A DNA stretch of 64,000 bases from Trinickia mobilis (GTDB lineage: Bacteria; Pseudomonadota; Gammaproteobacteria; Burkholderiales; Burkholderiaceae): the NCBI RefSeq assembly GCF_017315705.1, contig NZ_JAFLRF010000010.1, forward strand, positions 32,770 to 96,769, given 5' to 3'. How positions within the stretch are numbered: position 1 is the stretch's first letter; each line of letters begins with the position of its first letter. A program made the position numbers and the translations under genes. A model generated the notes under the pieces. It saw nothing but the letters and a program-made list of their open reading frames with translations. It ran no database searches and was not told the origin of the DNA. Of this stretch, positions 52,296 to 61,399 are shown piece after piece.

Positions 52296-52391
52296 TCAAA
52301 TCTTGTCGCAAGCATCGACGAAGAGCAGGCAAAGCACGAGACTGCCCAGGCCGAGCGCGAACATGGCCGGCAGCCAGATCAGCAGGTTCAT
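52296..52391 (-). CDS. 31-residue membrane micropeptide upstream of kdpF
   Basis: An ATG at 52391 with GGGGACC upstream opens MNLLIWLPAMFALGLGSLVL then CLLFVDACDKI and a stop, 10 nt before the kdpF start. The peptide is one hydrophobic helix with two cysteines. Its ribosome site and spacing are like kdpF's, so it is probably the first gene of the kdp operon. It may be a second accessory peptide. Function unknown. Confidence 0.65.
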   Translation of the reverse strand: MNLLIWLPAMFALGLGSLVLCLLFVDACDKI

Positions 52392-52683
52392 GACGGTCCC
52401 CTTGTTTTCTTTGGGCAATACGACGCCCTCGCCGGCTCATCGAGCGCGGCGGCGCAACCTGAAATCAGGTTCGATACAGGTATAGGCCGGGGCGAATAAA
52501 AAAGCTGTAAATCCGGAAGGGAGCGAGTGCGTTTGCCGACCGATATCCTGAATTTTTTTACGACATTTTTCCTTGCGAGCGCTAAACGCCGAACCCTAAA
52601 CTTCCGGCAGTTCGATATCAGAGCGATAACCGAGCGATAGCCGAGGCCGGAATGGCCCAAGCGGAATTGCCAGGGAGGCTGTC

Positions 52684-53319
52684 ATGAGCAAGCAACGGAA
52701 AGCCGCAGCGAATCCTCCGCGTGTCGCCTATGTTCAGCGCGGCATCGGCAGCGTCGTGGTGCGCAGGTTCGATCCCAAGCGCGATTCGTTCGAGCACTTG
52801 ACCGACATGCTGCACCGCTCGTTCGCGCGGCTCGGCATGATGGGCCTGAACTGCACGTGCGTCGATCAAAGCGTGCTCGTGACCGAGCAGCGCGCGAAGC
52901 GCGGCGACTGCTACGTGGCGGTGTGCAATGGACGCGTGGTCGGCACCATGACGCTCTATGCGCCCGATCGCGAATCGGCTTGCGAGCTTTACCGTCACAA
53001 CGACGTGGCGAGCGTGCGTCAGTTGGGCGTCGATCCGACGTACCAGAACCGCGGCATCGGCAAATCGCTGCTCGCGTTCGCCGAGCACTGGGCCGCAACG
53101 CGCGGTTACGCGGATCTGGCGCTCGATACGCCGCAGCCGGCCGCGCACTTGGTTGCGTTCTACCGCGGGCAGGGCTTCCGTATCGCCGACTTCCAGCACT
53201 TCGACGGCAAGCGTTACGACAGCGCGATCCTGTGCAAGCCCGCGATTGCGGCTCGCACGCTTGCCGCGTGGTCGAAGACGCTCGAAGTCACGCGCCGCGC
53301 TTGGACCCTTGCCGCGTGA
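52684..53319 (+). CDS. GNAT family N-acetyltransferase
   Basis: A 211-residue acetyltransferase, acetyl-CoA dependent. Motif A appears as QLGVDPTYQNRGIGKSLLAF, with the RGIGK pyrophosphate loop near residue 120, and motif B as LDTPQPAAHLVAFYRGQGF. The N-terminal 40 residues are basic. AGGGAGG lies 7 nt before the ATG at 52684. It is divergent from the kdp operon; the 292-bp gap between them holds short GAGCGATA repeats near 52620. Substrate unknown. Confidence 0.9.
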   Translation: MSKQRKAAANPPRVAYVQRGIGSVVVRRFDPKRDSFEHLTDMLHRSFARLGMMGLNCTCVDQSVLVTEQRAKRGDCYVAVCNGRVVGTMTLYAPDRESACELYRHNDVASVRQLGVDPTYQNRGIGKSLLAFAEHWAATRGYADLALDTPQPAAHLVAFYRGQGFRIADFQHFDGKRYDSAILCKPAIAARTLAAWSKTLEVTRRAWTLAA

Positions 53320-53376
53320 TTCGCGGCCTTTGAACAGAATGGGAAACCCTCGCTATCCGCGGGGAATGTCATACCG

Positions 53377-53724
53377 ATGATCGAGCGTTCCAGACTCACG
53401 ATGTTGTTGAGAGGCATGGCCAAGGTGATAGCGATCGCCTTCCTGGCCAACCAGGTCCTGACCTCAGTATTCACGCTGGCCGCGCAGCAGATCGATCCGC
53501 AGCTTTCGCATCAGACGATCTGGGTGTTCAGCTGCATGACCTGCGGGCTGTTCACGCTGTGGCTGCAGTCCGATGCGCGGCGCGCATATGGATTCGCGCG
53601 CGAGAAGGGCTACGTCAAGGCTGAAGGCAATGCCGGCGAGGCGATCCAAATCGCCACGGATTGCCCGAAACGCTGGCTCGTGATCCTGCACATCGAGTTG
53701 AATCCGGCGACGCTCAAGGCGTAG
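53377..53724 (+). CDS. Hypothetical protein with two membrane helices
   Basis: A 115-residue protein. Hydrophobic segments lie at 14-34 (AKVIAIAFLANQVLTSVFTL) and about 48-65 (TIWVFSCMTCGLFTLW), followed by a soluble, charged tail that ends HIELNPATLKA. I do not recognise the family. Codon use is typical of the window. It stands 57 nt after the GNAT gene, on the same strand, and is convergent with the branched-chain binding-protein gene. Confidence 0.65.
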   Translation: MIERSRLTMLLRGMAKVIAIAFLANQVLTSVFTLAAQQIDPQLSHQTIWVFSCMTCGLFTLWLQSDARRAYGFAREKGYVKAEGNAGEAIQIATDCPKRWLVILHIELNPATLKA

Positions 53725-53810
53725 CGCCGGCATTTCGCGGGCGGGCCGACCGGGGCGGCCATGGCGGCGCAAACGTGCTTGTCTGCGCCGCGTCTTTGGC
53801 ATCGGCAAAC

Positions 53811-54962
53811 TCAGGCGCCGTTATTGCCGCCCACCGTCCTCAAGCTCTTCCATTGCCCCTGCTGGACTTCGAAGAGGGTGTACGGCGGCTTGATCAAATC
53901 GCCGTTCGGGTCGAACGCGATGTTGCCGGTCACGCCCGTCACCGTGACCTTCGGGAACGCGGCGACGATCTTCGCGCGGTCGAGCGAGTCGGCGTCGTGA
54001 ATCGCCTTGAGCATCGCGAGCGCGGCATCATAGGCGAACGGCGCGTACAGCTCGACGTCCTGGTTGAAGTGCGCCTTGTAGCGCTTCGCGAACTCTTGCG
54101 CCGCGGGCAGCTTGTCGAGCGCCGGGCCCGGCTCCAGGTCTTGCGTGCCTTCGCCCGCGTGACCGGCGATCTGCAGGAACGCATTGCTCTTTAACGCGCC
54201 CGCGCCGAACAGCAACGTCGGCATGCCGAGCGAGCGCATCTGCTTGACGAGCATCGCGCCTTGTTCGTCGAGTCCGCCGAAGAAGATCATGTCGACGTTC
54301 TTTTCCTTCAGCGTGGTCAAGATCGCGCGGAAGTCGACGGCCTTGTCGTTGGTGAACTCGCGATCGACGATGTTGCCGTTCGCTTCTTTCGCGCCTTTTT
54401 CGAACGCGTCGGCGAGACCCTGTCCGAAGGCGGTGCGATCGTCGATGATGCCGATGCGCTTCGCCTTCAGTTGCTGCACCGCGAACTGGCCCGCGATCAC
54501 GCCGCCGATGCCGTCATGACCCATCGTGCGGAACACGTTCGCAAAACCCTGGTGCGTCAGCGCCGGATTGGTCGATCCCGGCGTGATCATCGCGACGCCC
54601 GCCGTGTGATAGACGGCCGACGCCGGGATGCTGCACCCCGAGTTGTAATGGCCGATCACGCCGACCACGCCGTCGTCGACCATCTTCTGCGCGACCTGGA
54701 TCGCCGTGCGCGGGTCGGCCTGATCGTCCTGCACGTCGAGCACGAACTTGACCGGCTTGCCGCCGATCGTCGGGTTCTTGGCGTTTGCCTCGTCGATCGC
54801 GAGCTGCGCGCCGTTTTCCAGATCTTTGCCGACGCGCGCGACCGGCCCCGTCAGCGGGGCTGCAAAACCGATCTTCACGATCGTGGGCTCCGCGCCGTAT
54901 GACGGCGCCTGTGCGCATAGGACCCCAAGTGCTAGTGCGACTACCAAGTTTCGGCGTTTCAT
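53811..54962 (-). CDS. Branched-chain amino acid ABC transporter substrate-binding protein (LivJ/LivK-like)
   Basis: A 383-residue periplasmic binding protein with a signal peptide ending near PSYGAE (residue 25). It shows IVKIGFAAPLTGPVARVGKD, VKFVLDVQDDQADPRTAIQV, GVIGHYNSGCSIPAS and ITPGSTNPALTHQG, all typical of type I Leu/Ile/Val-binding proteins. No permease or ATPase genes accompany it here, so it supplies a transporter encoded elsewhere. It is divergent from the MocR gene with a 404-bp gap. Confidence 0.93.
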   Translation of the reverse strand: MKRRNLVVALALGVLCAQAPSYGAEPTIVKIGFAAPLTGPVARVGKDLENGAQLAIDEANAKNPTIGGKPVKFVLDVQDDQADPRTAIQVAQKMVDDGVVGVIGHYNSGCSIPASAVYHTAGVAMITPGSTNPALTHQGFANVFRTMGHDGIGGVIAGQFAVQQLKAKRIGIIDDRTAFGQGLADAFEKGAKEANGNIVDREFTNDKAVDFRAILTTLKEKNVDMIFFGGLDEQGAMLVKQMRSLGMPTLLFGAGALKSNAFLQIAGHAGEGTQDLEPGPALDKLPAAQEFAKRYKAHFNQDVELYAPFAYDAALAMLKAIHDADSLDRAKIVAAFPKVTVTGVTGNIAFDPNGDLIKPPYTLFEVQQGQWKSLRTVGGNNGA

Positions 54963-55366
54963 GATGTCCGTCCTCTTTTGAGCAGACAGTTGCAGTGGTT
55001 AAAAACGACGCGGGCGATAAGGCTCGAGATCGATGGGACAAGCGGGGCCGGCGACGAGGGGGTGGTCTGCTGATCTGTCACAAGCGTCTCCTCCTGGACT
55101 ACAGTTCGGGATCGCGCCGCTGAGCTGGCGCCGTACAAACGATGGGCTCATACTCACACAAAGATTTTTTGTGTGCAATTGATTTGTCTTTGTGTGGGCT
55201 TAGGTATTTTCCCCGACGCGCCGGCGCCGTGCCGGCGGAGATTTTCAATAAGTCCTTGCTGTGCGACCCCATAAAGGGTTTAGTATCTGATCCGGGCACG
55301 GGTGCTGTGCATCACGTGGCAGGTTTTGTGCGGTTGAACGAGTTTTTGTATGGAGTTGCTACCTGG
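54963..55366. other. Intergenic region between the binding-protein gene and the MocR gene
   Basis: No gene is recognised in these 404 bp. The region includes a TTTGTGTG cluster at 55155-55196 that is a candidate operator, and a GC-rich palindromic run near 55217 (GCGCCGGCGCC). AT content rises around 55140-55200. Confidence 0.5.
55155..55196. promoter_or_regulatory. TTTGTGTG repeat cluster, candidate MocR operator
   Basis: CACACAAA (55155-55162) and TTTGTGTG (55168-55175) form a perfect 8-bp inverted repeat. A second TTTGTGTG lies at 55189-55196, giving a direct repeat with 21-bp period (two helical turns), the sort of layout MocR dimers bind. Confidence 0.5.
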
Positions 55367-56791
55367 ATGAAGGCCGAAATTAACCACACAAACGGTGAGG
55401 AAAATCTCCAGACAAAGGGACGCCAGGCCACCTACCTCGAGGTGTCGCGCAATCTCGAAGAGAAAGTGCGCAACGGGCTCTACCCGCCGGGCAGCCGCCT
55501 GCCGCCGCAGCGCGATCTGGCGCTGGAGCTCGGCCTCAATGTGTCGACGGTGTCGCGTGCGTACAAGGAGCTGCAGGCGCGCGGGCTGATCGTCGCGAGC
55601 AAGCGGCGCGGCTCGATCGTCACCGGGGGCGCGATGCCGTCGGTCCACGCGCGCGCCGAGAGCAGCCCGAGCGCCGCCGCCGATGCGAACGCGGTGATCG
55701 ACCTGACCGTCAATCGTCCCGCGACCGGCGAATTCCTCGCGCAACTGGCGCGCACGATGGCAATCATCGCGCGCGATCCGCGCTATCCGGAAACGCAGGA
55801 ATACCAGCCGCCGCAGGGGCCCGAATGGGCGCGCGCGGCCGGCGCGCAATGGATCGCCGCGCCGGGTTTCGCGCCGGCGGCCGACAACGTGGTCGTCACG
55901 AGCGGCGCGCAGCACGGCCTCTATGCGGTGCTGAGCAGCCTGATGGGCCACGAGGGCGTGATCCTCTCGGATCAGTTGACCTACTACGGCCTGAAAGCGC
56001 TCGCGCCCGTGTTCCAGTTCGAGATTGTCGGCATTCCGAGCGACGACGAAGGGCTGCTGCCGGACCGTCTCGACGACGCGTGCAAGCGCATGCGCGTGAA
56101 GGCAATCTTCGTCGTGCCGAATCTGCAAAATCCGACCGTGGTGACGATGAGCCTCGCGCGCCGCGTGGCGCTCGTCGATATCGCGCGGCGCCATCACGTC
56201 GCGATCATCGAGGACGACGTGTACGGTCCGCTATTGCGCACGCGCCTGCCGACGATCGCGAGCCTGTGCCCCGAGCTGACGTTCCATGTCGCGTCGACAT
56301 CGAAGATTCTCGCGCCCGGGCTGCGCATCGGCTACCTGCATACGCCGCCGCACGGCGCCGCGCTGGCCGCCGAGGCCGTGCGCACGACGGCGTGGATGCC
56401 CGCGCCGCTCTCGACGCTGATCGCTACGCGCTGGATCGAGGACGGCACCGCGCACACGATCCTCGAAGCCCAGCGCACGGAACTGCAGGCCCGCCAGGAA
56501 ATCGCGCGCGAATTGCTGCCGGTCGAGCACCTGCACAGCGATCCCGCGTGCATGTTCGTCTGGCTGCGCGTGCCGCCGCCATGGCGTTCCGACGACTACG
56601 CGGCGAATGCGCTCGCGCGCGGCGTCAATACGATGCCGGCGTCGGCGTTTGCGGTCGACCGCTCGACGATCGAGCACGGCGTGCGGATCAACCTCGCGTG
56701 CGCGGCATCGCGCGAGCAGTTGACGCGGGCGTTGCAGATCCTCGCGCACACGCTGCGCGACCGGCCGCGGGCGCTGTTCGGGACGATCTGA
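55367..56791 (+). CDS. MocR-type GntR regulator with aminotransferase-like domain
   Basis: A 474-residue regulator. A GntR winged helix covers 20-85 (YLEVSRNLEEKVRNGLYPPG, LGLNVSTVSRAYKELQARGL). A fold-type I aminotransferase domain follows, with EDDVYGPLLRTRLPTIASL and the PLP-Lys motif STSKILAPGLRIGYLHTP (Lys in SKIL). MocR proteins use PLP to sense amino-acid metabolites and usually act on neighbouring or divergent genes; here the branched-chain binding protein is a candidate target. The ATG at 55367 (MKAEINHTN) is chosen over the longer frame, which crosses the operator candidate. Confidence 0.93.
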   Translation: MKAEINHTNGEENLQTKGRQATYLEVSRNLEEKVRNGLYPPGSRLPPQRDLALELGLNVSTVSRAYKELQARGLIVASKRRGSIVTGGAMPSVHARAESSPSAAADANAVIDLTVNRPATGEFLAQLARTMAIIARDPRYPETQEYQPPQGPEWARAAGAQWIAAPGFAPAADNVVVTSGAQHGLYAVLSSLMGHEGVILSDQLTYYGLKALAPVFQFEIVGIPSDDEGLLPDRLDDACKRMRVKAIFVVPNLQNPTVVTMSLARRVALVDIARRHHVAIIEDDVYGPLLRTRLPTIASLCPELTFHVASTSKILAPGLRIGYLHTPPHGAALAAEAVRTTAWMPAPLSTLIATRWIEDGTAHTILEAQRTELQARQEIARELLPVEHLHSDPACMFVWLRVPPPWRSDDYAANALARGVNTMPASAFAVDRSTIEHGVRINLACAASREQLTRALQILAHTLRDRPRALFGTI

Positions 56792-56936
56792 CGGCCCGCG
56801 CGGTCTGGCGCAAGCGCGCGCCGCCTGCCGGGCAGCGGGCGGTGGGCGGTGGACGGCGCAAGGTGACCGGCGCCCGGCGTCCGGCACCACGCGGCGCGCC
56901 ATTCGCGTCGAAAAATAGGGCGCTTGCCTGCGCGGG

Positions 56937-56952
56937 TTGTATGGATATACAG
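56937..56952 (+). promoter_or_regulatory. LexA-like (SOS) box upstream of the helicase gene
   Basis: TTGT (56937-56940), eight bases, then ACAG (56949-56952) match the LexA consensus CTGT-N8-ACAG with one mismatch. It lies 95 bp before the GTG start at 57047. Confidence 0.6.
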
Positions 56953-57046
56953 TGTGCGTCGCCCGAGCCGAGCAGCGGGCGGCTCGCAGCGAGCCGCCTC
57001 GCCGGCCCAAGTTCTCCATCGATCCACCACCGATAACGCCCGCGCC

Positions 57047-59158
57047 GTGTCCCAAGCCGCCGCTTCCCAGTCGCTCGACGCCGCCGCCTACCTGGCCAAG
57101 CTCAACGAGGCGCAACGCGCGGCCGTCGAATACGGCGCCGACGATCCATCCCGCCCGGGCGGCCCGCTGCTGGTGATCGCGGGCGCGGGCTCCGGCAAGA
57201 CCAACACGCTCGCGCACCGCGTCGCCCACCTGATGGTCAAGGGCGCGGACCCGCACCGCATCCTGCTCCTGACGTTCTCGCGCCGCGCCGCCCAGGACAT
57301 GACGCGGCGCGCGACGCGCATCGCCCGCGCAGCGCTCGGCGCACGGGCGGCCGCGGCCGACGGGCTCATGTGGTCGGGCACGTTCCACAGCGTCGGAGCG
57401 CGCCTGTTGCGCGAGTACGCGGACGTGGTCGGGCTGTCGCCGGCCTTCACGATCAACGACCGCGAAGATTCCGCCGATCTGATGAACCTCGTGCGCCACG
57501 AGTTGGGTTTTTCGGCGAAAACGCGCCGTTTTCCGGCCAAGGCGGCGTGTTTCGCGATCTATTCGCGCGTCGTGAACACGGGCGCATCGCTGACCCAGGT
57601 GCTCGACGCCGTGTTTCCGTGGTGCCGCGAGTGGGAGGCCGACCTGCGCGCGCTCTTCGCTGCGTACGTCGCGGCGAAGCAGTCGCAAAGCGTGCTCGAC
57701 TACGACGACCTGCTGCTCTACTGGTCGCACATGGCCGCCGAGCCCGCCGTGGCGGCCGATCTGTCGAGCCGCTTCGACCACGTGCTGGTCGACGAGTACC
57801 AGGACACGAACCGCCTGCAGGCGTCCATCCTGCTCGCGATGAAGCCCGACGGGCGCGGGCTGACGGTCGTCGGCGACGACGCGCAATCGATCTACTCGTT
57901 TCGCGGCGCGACCGTGCGCAACATCCTCGAGTTCCCGGCGCACTTCGATCCGCCCGCCCGCCAGGTCACGCTAGAACGCAACTACCGGTCAACGCAGCCG
58001 ATTCTGGCGGCGTCGAACGCGGTGATCGGCCTGGCAGCCGAGCGCTTCACGAAGAATTTGTGGACCGACAAGGCCTGCGCGCAGCGTCCACGGCTCGTCA
58101 CAGTGGCGGGCGAGGCCGAGCAGGCGCGCTACGTGGCCGAGCGCGTGCTCGAAGCGCGCGAGGGCGGCATGCAGCTGAAGGCGCAGGCGGTGCTGTTTCG
58201 CGCGGCCCACCACAGCGCCGCGCTCGAAATCGAGCTGACCCGGCGCAACGTGCCGTTCGTGAAGTTCGGCGGCCTCAAGTTTCTCGATTCGGTGCACGTG
58301 AAGGACGTGCTCGCCGTGCTGCGCTGGGCGCAGAATCCGCGCGACCGCGTCGCGGGCTTTCGCGTCGCGCAGTTGATGCCGGGCATCGGGCCGGCGGCGG
58401 CCGCGCGCTTGCTCGACTGCGTGGGGCAAGCGGATGGGACGGGTGGGGCGGGCGCGGTGCACGCCTTCGCGCCGCCCTCGCGCGCGGCCGTACACTGGCC
58501 GCCGTTCGCCGCGCTGATGACGAGCCTGCACGGCCGGCAGACGCCGTGGCCCGCCGAGTTCGAGCAAGTCCGCCGCTGGTACGAGCCGCATCTCGAGCGC
58601 AATCACGAGGATGCGTCGACACGTCTCGCGGACGTGCTGCAGATGGAGAGCATCGCGAGCACCTACGCGTCGCGCGAGCGCTTCCTGACCGAGCTGACGC
58701 TCGATCCGCCCGACGCGACGAGCGGCGAATCGGGCGTGCCGCTCATCGACGAGGACTATCTGATCCTCTCGACGATCCATTCGGCGAAAGGGCAGGAGTG
58801 GCGCAACGTGTTCGTTCTGAACGGCGTCGACGGCTGCATTCCGTCCGATCTCGCGACCGGCAGCGACGAAGAGATCGACGAGGAGCGGCGCCTCTTATAC
58901 GTGGCGATGACGCGTGCGAAAGAGGACCTGCAGATCGTCGTGCCGCAGCGTTTTTACGTGCACAACCAGACGCATCTCGGCGACCGTCACGTGTGGGCGT
59001 CGCGCACGCGCTTCATTCCGGCTCACCTGCTGGCGCATTTCGAGGTCCAGGCGTGGCCGCCGGTCGTGGCACCGGCCGCGCCGAGTGCGGCAGGGCTTGC
59101 CGCTGCCGCGAAGGCGCGCGTCGATATCGCGGCGAAGCTGAAAGGGATGTGGGACTGA
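57047..59158 (+). CDS. UvrD/Rep-family ATP-dependent DNA helicase
   Basis: A 703-residue SF1A helicase. Motifs are Walker A IAGAGSGKTNT (about 44-54), Ia LLLTFSRRAAQDM, II VLVDEYQDTN (about 246-255), III GDDAQSIYSFRGA, IV RNYRSTQPIL, V TIHSAKGQEWRNVFVLNGVD and VI EERRLLYVAMTRAKEDLQI. The start is GTG at 57047, since earlier codons of the frame run across the SOS box. It unwinds DNA in repair or replication restart; the exact orthologue (UvrD, Rep or a third paralogue) cannot be told. Gene length is normal for the third-type helicases of Burkholderia. Confidence 0.92.
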   Translation: MSQAAASQSLDAAAYLAKLNEAQRAAVEYGADDPSRPGGPLLVIAGAGSGKTNTLAHRVAHLMVKGADPHRILLLTFSRRAAQDMTRRATRIARAALGARAAAADGLMWSGTFHSVGARLLREYADVVGLSPAFTINDREDSADLMNLVRHELGFSAKTRRFPAKAACFAIYSRVVNTGASLTQVLDAVFPWCREWEADLRALFAAYVAAKQSQSVLDYDDLLLYWSHMAAEPAVAADLSSRFDHVLVDEYQDTNRLQASILLAMKPDGRGLTVVGDDAQSIYSFRGATVRNILEFPAHFDPPARQVTLERNYRSTQPILAASNAVIGLAAERFTKNLWTDKACAQRPRLVTVAGEAEQARYVAERVLEAREGGMQLKAQAVLFRAAHHSAALEIELTRRNVPFVKFGGLKFLDSVHVKDVLAVLRWAQNPRDRVAGFRVAQLMPGIGPAAAARLLDCVGQADGTGGAGAVHAFAPPSRAAVHWPPFAALMTSLHGRQTPWPAEFEQVRRWYEPHLERNHEDASTRLADVLQMESIASTYASRERFLTELTLDPPDATSGESGVPLIDEDYLILSTIHSAKGQEWRNVFVLNGVDGCIPSDLATGSDEEIDEERRLLYVAMTRAKEDLQIVVPQRFYVHNQTHLGDRHVWASRTRFIPAHLLAHFEVQAWPPVVAPAAPSAAGLAAAAKARVDIAAKLKGMWD

Positions 59159-59230
59159 GCGGCGCGGAGGGCTTGCTGAAAGCGCTGCCCGAAAAAGCAA
59201 GCGCCGCTTGGGAGCTAAGCGCGCTCGCCG

Positions 59231-59998
59231 TTACCGCGTGCGGCGCTGCTCCGCCTGCTGCGGCTGGCGCGGCGCCATGAAGAAATTGCGCAGCCAGACG
59301 GCCATGCGCGCGAAGATGTCGTCCGGCTCCTCGACGAAAATCTCCGGCTTGAGCAGCCGCAGGAACTCCATCATCTGCTGCGCTTCCTGCTTCTGGAACG
59401 AGCCGTGCGCGAGTCCGAGCTTGAGCAGCCCGCGCAATTCGCCGAGCTTCTCGCGCGCGGTGCTGCCGGTGCTCATCTCGCACGCGATCTTCGCTTCGTA
59501 AACCCGCTGCCGCAGCGATTCCGCCAGCCGCCACGCCGGCGTTTGCATCGATTCTTCGAGCGACTGGATGTCCTGCGCGGCCGACTTGATTTGGGCCGAG
59601 AGCGGGTCGATCAGCGCCGGTTCGCCGCCGGACTCGTTGACGATCGCCGTCGCCCACTCGCGGCACGCCTTGGCGAGCTCGTCGGGCGTCCACTCGGAGC
59701 GCACCGCGAAGCCGAAGCCGAATTCGGCGGCCTGCCGCATCAGGATCGCGACGACGTCCGGAAACTCCTTGTCGAGCGTGCGCTTCGCCCACGCGTATTG
59801 GCCGCCTTGCAGCATTCGCTGCACCGCGTGCTCGGTCAGCGGCACCATGTTGTCGAGCAGCTTTGCGCGCAGGAAGTCCTCGAACGACGGCGTCTCGAAT
59901 TGCGGATCGAGCTTCAGCGATACGCGCACGAACGCCTCGAAGTCCTTGCGCAGCGACGCGACGGTGTCGTCCTTCAGTGTTAGGGTGATTTGACCCAT
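59231..59998 (-). CDS. Conserved hypothetical protein of 255 residues
   Basis: A soluble, mostly helical protein without a signal peptide. It starts MGQITLTLKDDTVASLRKDF and has TPSFEDFLRAKLLDNMVPLT, GGQYAWAKRTLDKEFPDVVA and a Gln/Arg-rich end (APRQPQQAEQRRTR). I do not recognise a domain or motif. It is likely a lineage-conserved protein of Burkholderia. The ATG at 59998 is preceded by GGGACAAC; the longer frame is shadow. It is convergent with the helicase gene. Confidence 0.7.
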   Translation of the reverse strand: MGQITLTLKDDTVASLRKDFEAFVRVSLKLDPQFETPSFEDFLRAKLLDNMVPLTEHAVQRMLQGGQYAWAKRTLDKEFPDVVAILMRQAAEFGFGFAVRSEWTPDELAKACREWATAIVNESGGEPALIDPLSAQIKSAAQDIQSLEESMQTPAWRLAESLRQRVYEAKIACEMSTGSTAREKLGELRGLLKLGLAHGSFQKQEAQQMMEFLRLLKPEIFVEEPDDIFARMAVWLRNFFMAPRQPQQAEQRRTR

Positions 59999-60248
59999 GT
60001 GTTGTCCCGATGGCTCGTCGTGCGCGTCAGTCCCGCCGCTTCGCCCCATCTGCGGCGCCGGAAAGCGGTGTTGCGCCGCCGGCTTGCTGCTTCCCCGGAG
60101 CCGGACGGCGCTGTGCATGCGGCGCTCATACTGCTTGGCGGACTGCGTTTTTCGGCGAGCCGCGGCCAAGCCCGCGTTCCCCGAGCAGCGCACCTCGACT
60201 GTTTATCGGCGCAGTCGGGCGGAACTTGAGACCAATCCGGATTTTGAT

Positions 60249-60572
60249 TCAGTGCAGCACGAGACCTTGCCAAAGGAAGAACACCGCCAAGCCGACGGCG
60301 ATCGTCACGAGCGGCCGGCGCGTCGCGATGCAGACCGCGCACGACGCCAGCGCGCCGACGAGCTGCGGATTGCGCCAGGTGAGCTCAGGGCTGCCGCCGT
60401 GCGGCGAGACCGCCATCGGCACGATGATCGCGGTCAGCACGGTGACCGGAACGAAGCTGAGCGCGGTGCGCACGAGCGGCGGAAAGGCGACCCGATCGCC
60501 TAGCACGAACACCGCCGAACGGATCACGTAGGTGATCAGGGCCATGCCGAGGATCAAGAGGACGTAGGTCAT
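60249..60572 (-). CDS. azlD: AzlD, small subunit of branched-chain amino acid exporter
   Basis: A 107-residue protein with three or four hydrophobic helices, starting MTYVLLILGMALITYVIRSA and containing ALSFVPVTVLTAIIVPM, a family hallmark. Together with AzlC it forms a branched-chain amino-acid (or azaleucine) exporter. The start overlaps the azlC stop by 4 nt (ATGA). Confidence 0.93.
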   Translation of the reverse strand: MTYVLLILGMALITYVIRSAVFVLGDRVAFPPLVRTALSFVPVTVLTAIIVPMAVSPHGGSPELTWRNPQLVGALASCAVCIATRRPLVTIAVGLAVFFLWQGLVLH

Positions 60573-61297
60573 TGCGTGACTCCCGAGGCGCGCGAGCGCA
60601 CGAGGCCCGGGCGCGACAGCGCAACGCCGACCGCGACGCCCGCGGCCACCGCCGCGAGCAGCCCGAGCTTGTACGGCCACGCCTGGAACACGCAGGCGAG
60701 GACACCCGCGGTCACAGCCGCCGCGACGAAGCGCGCCGCGACGAGCTGCGGGATGACGATCGCGATGAAGGTCGCGACCATCGCAAAATCGAGCCCGAGC
60801 GATTGCAGGCGCGGGAAGGCCGCGCCGAACAGGAGGCCGGCTAGCGTCCAGAGCTGCCAGTTCACGTACATTGCGATGCCCGCGCCGAGAAAGTAGTGCG
60901 GGCCGATCGCGCCGGGCGGCTTGTGCCGGTAGTGCGCGTAGGCGACGGCGAAGACTTCGTCGGCGAGCAGCGCGCCGAGCGTCCAGCGCCAGCGCGCGGG
61001 CAGATGCGCGATGTAGGGCGCGAGCGTCGCGCTGTACAGGACGTGCCGCAGGTTGACGATGAACGTCGTCGCCAGGACGACCGCGAAGCTCGCGTGGCTC
61101 GCGATCAGCCCGAGCGCGATGAATTGGGCCGAGCCGGCAAATACCGCCAGCGACATGAACTGGCCATGCCACACGTGGAGCGGGCCGGACGTGACGAGGG
61201 TGCCGAAAATGACGCCGAACGGCGCCGCGCCGACCATCATCGGAATGATGTCGCGGGCGCCGTCGGCGAATTCGTTCAAGGGGCGGGGTGCGTTCAA
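60569..61297 (-). CDS. azlC: AzlC, large subunit of branched-chain amino acid exporter
   Basis: A 242-residue inner-membrane permease subunit. It shows IIPMMVGAAPFGVIFGTLVT near the start and TFIVNLRHVLYSATLAPYIA in the middle, both typical of AzlC/YgaZ. The start is TTG at 61297, chosen because GGAGG (61303-61307) lies 5 nt upstream, an ideal SD; an ATG at 61363 lacks one and would add non-family residues. It forms an operon with azlD, and the AraC gene upstream probably controls it. Confidence 0.92.
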   Translation of the reverse strand: MNAPRPLNEFADGARDIIPMMVGAAPFGVIFGTLVTSGPLHVWHGQFMSLAVFAGSAQFIALGLIASHASFAVVLATTFIVNLRHVLYSATLAPYIAHLPARWRWTLGALLADEVFAVAYAHYRHKPPGAIGPHYFLGAGIAMYVNWQLWTLAGLLFGAAFPRLQSLGLDFAMVATFIAIVIPQLVAARFVAAAVTAGVLACVFQAWPYKLGLLAAVAAGVAVGVALSRPGLVRSRASGVTQ

Positions 61298-61399
61298 GAT
61301 TTCCTCCTTAGGCCTCCGAGGGTAGCTGGACGGCCTAGGCGGGTCTTGTACATTCTTGCGCATCGGGCGGCGGTTGCCGCTTTCGTTATGCCGCCACTG

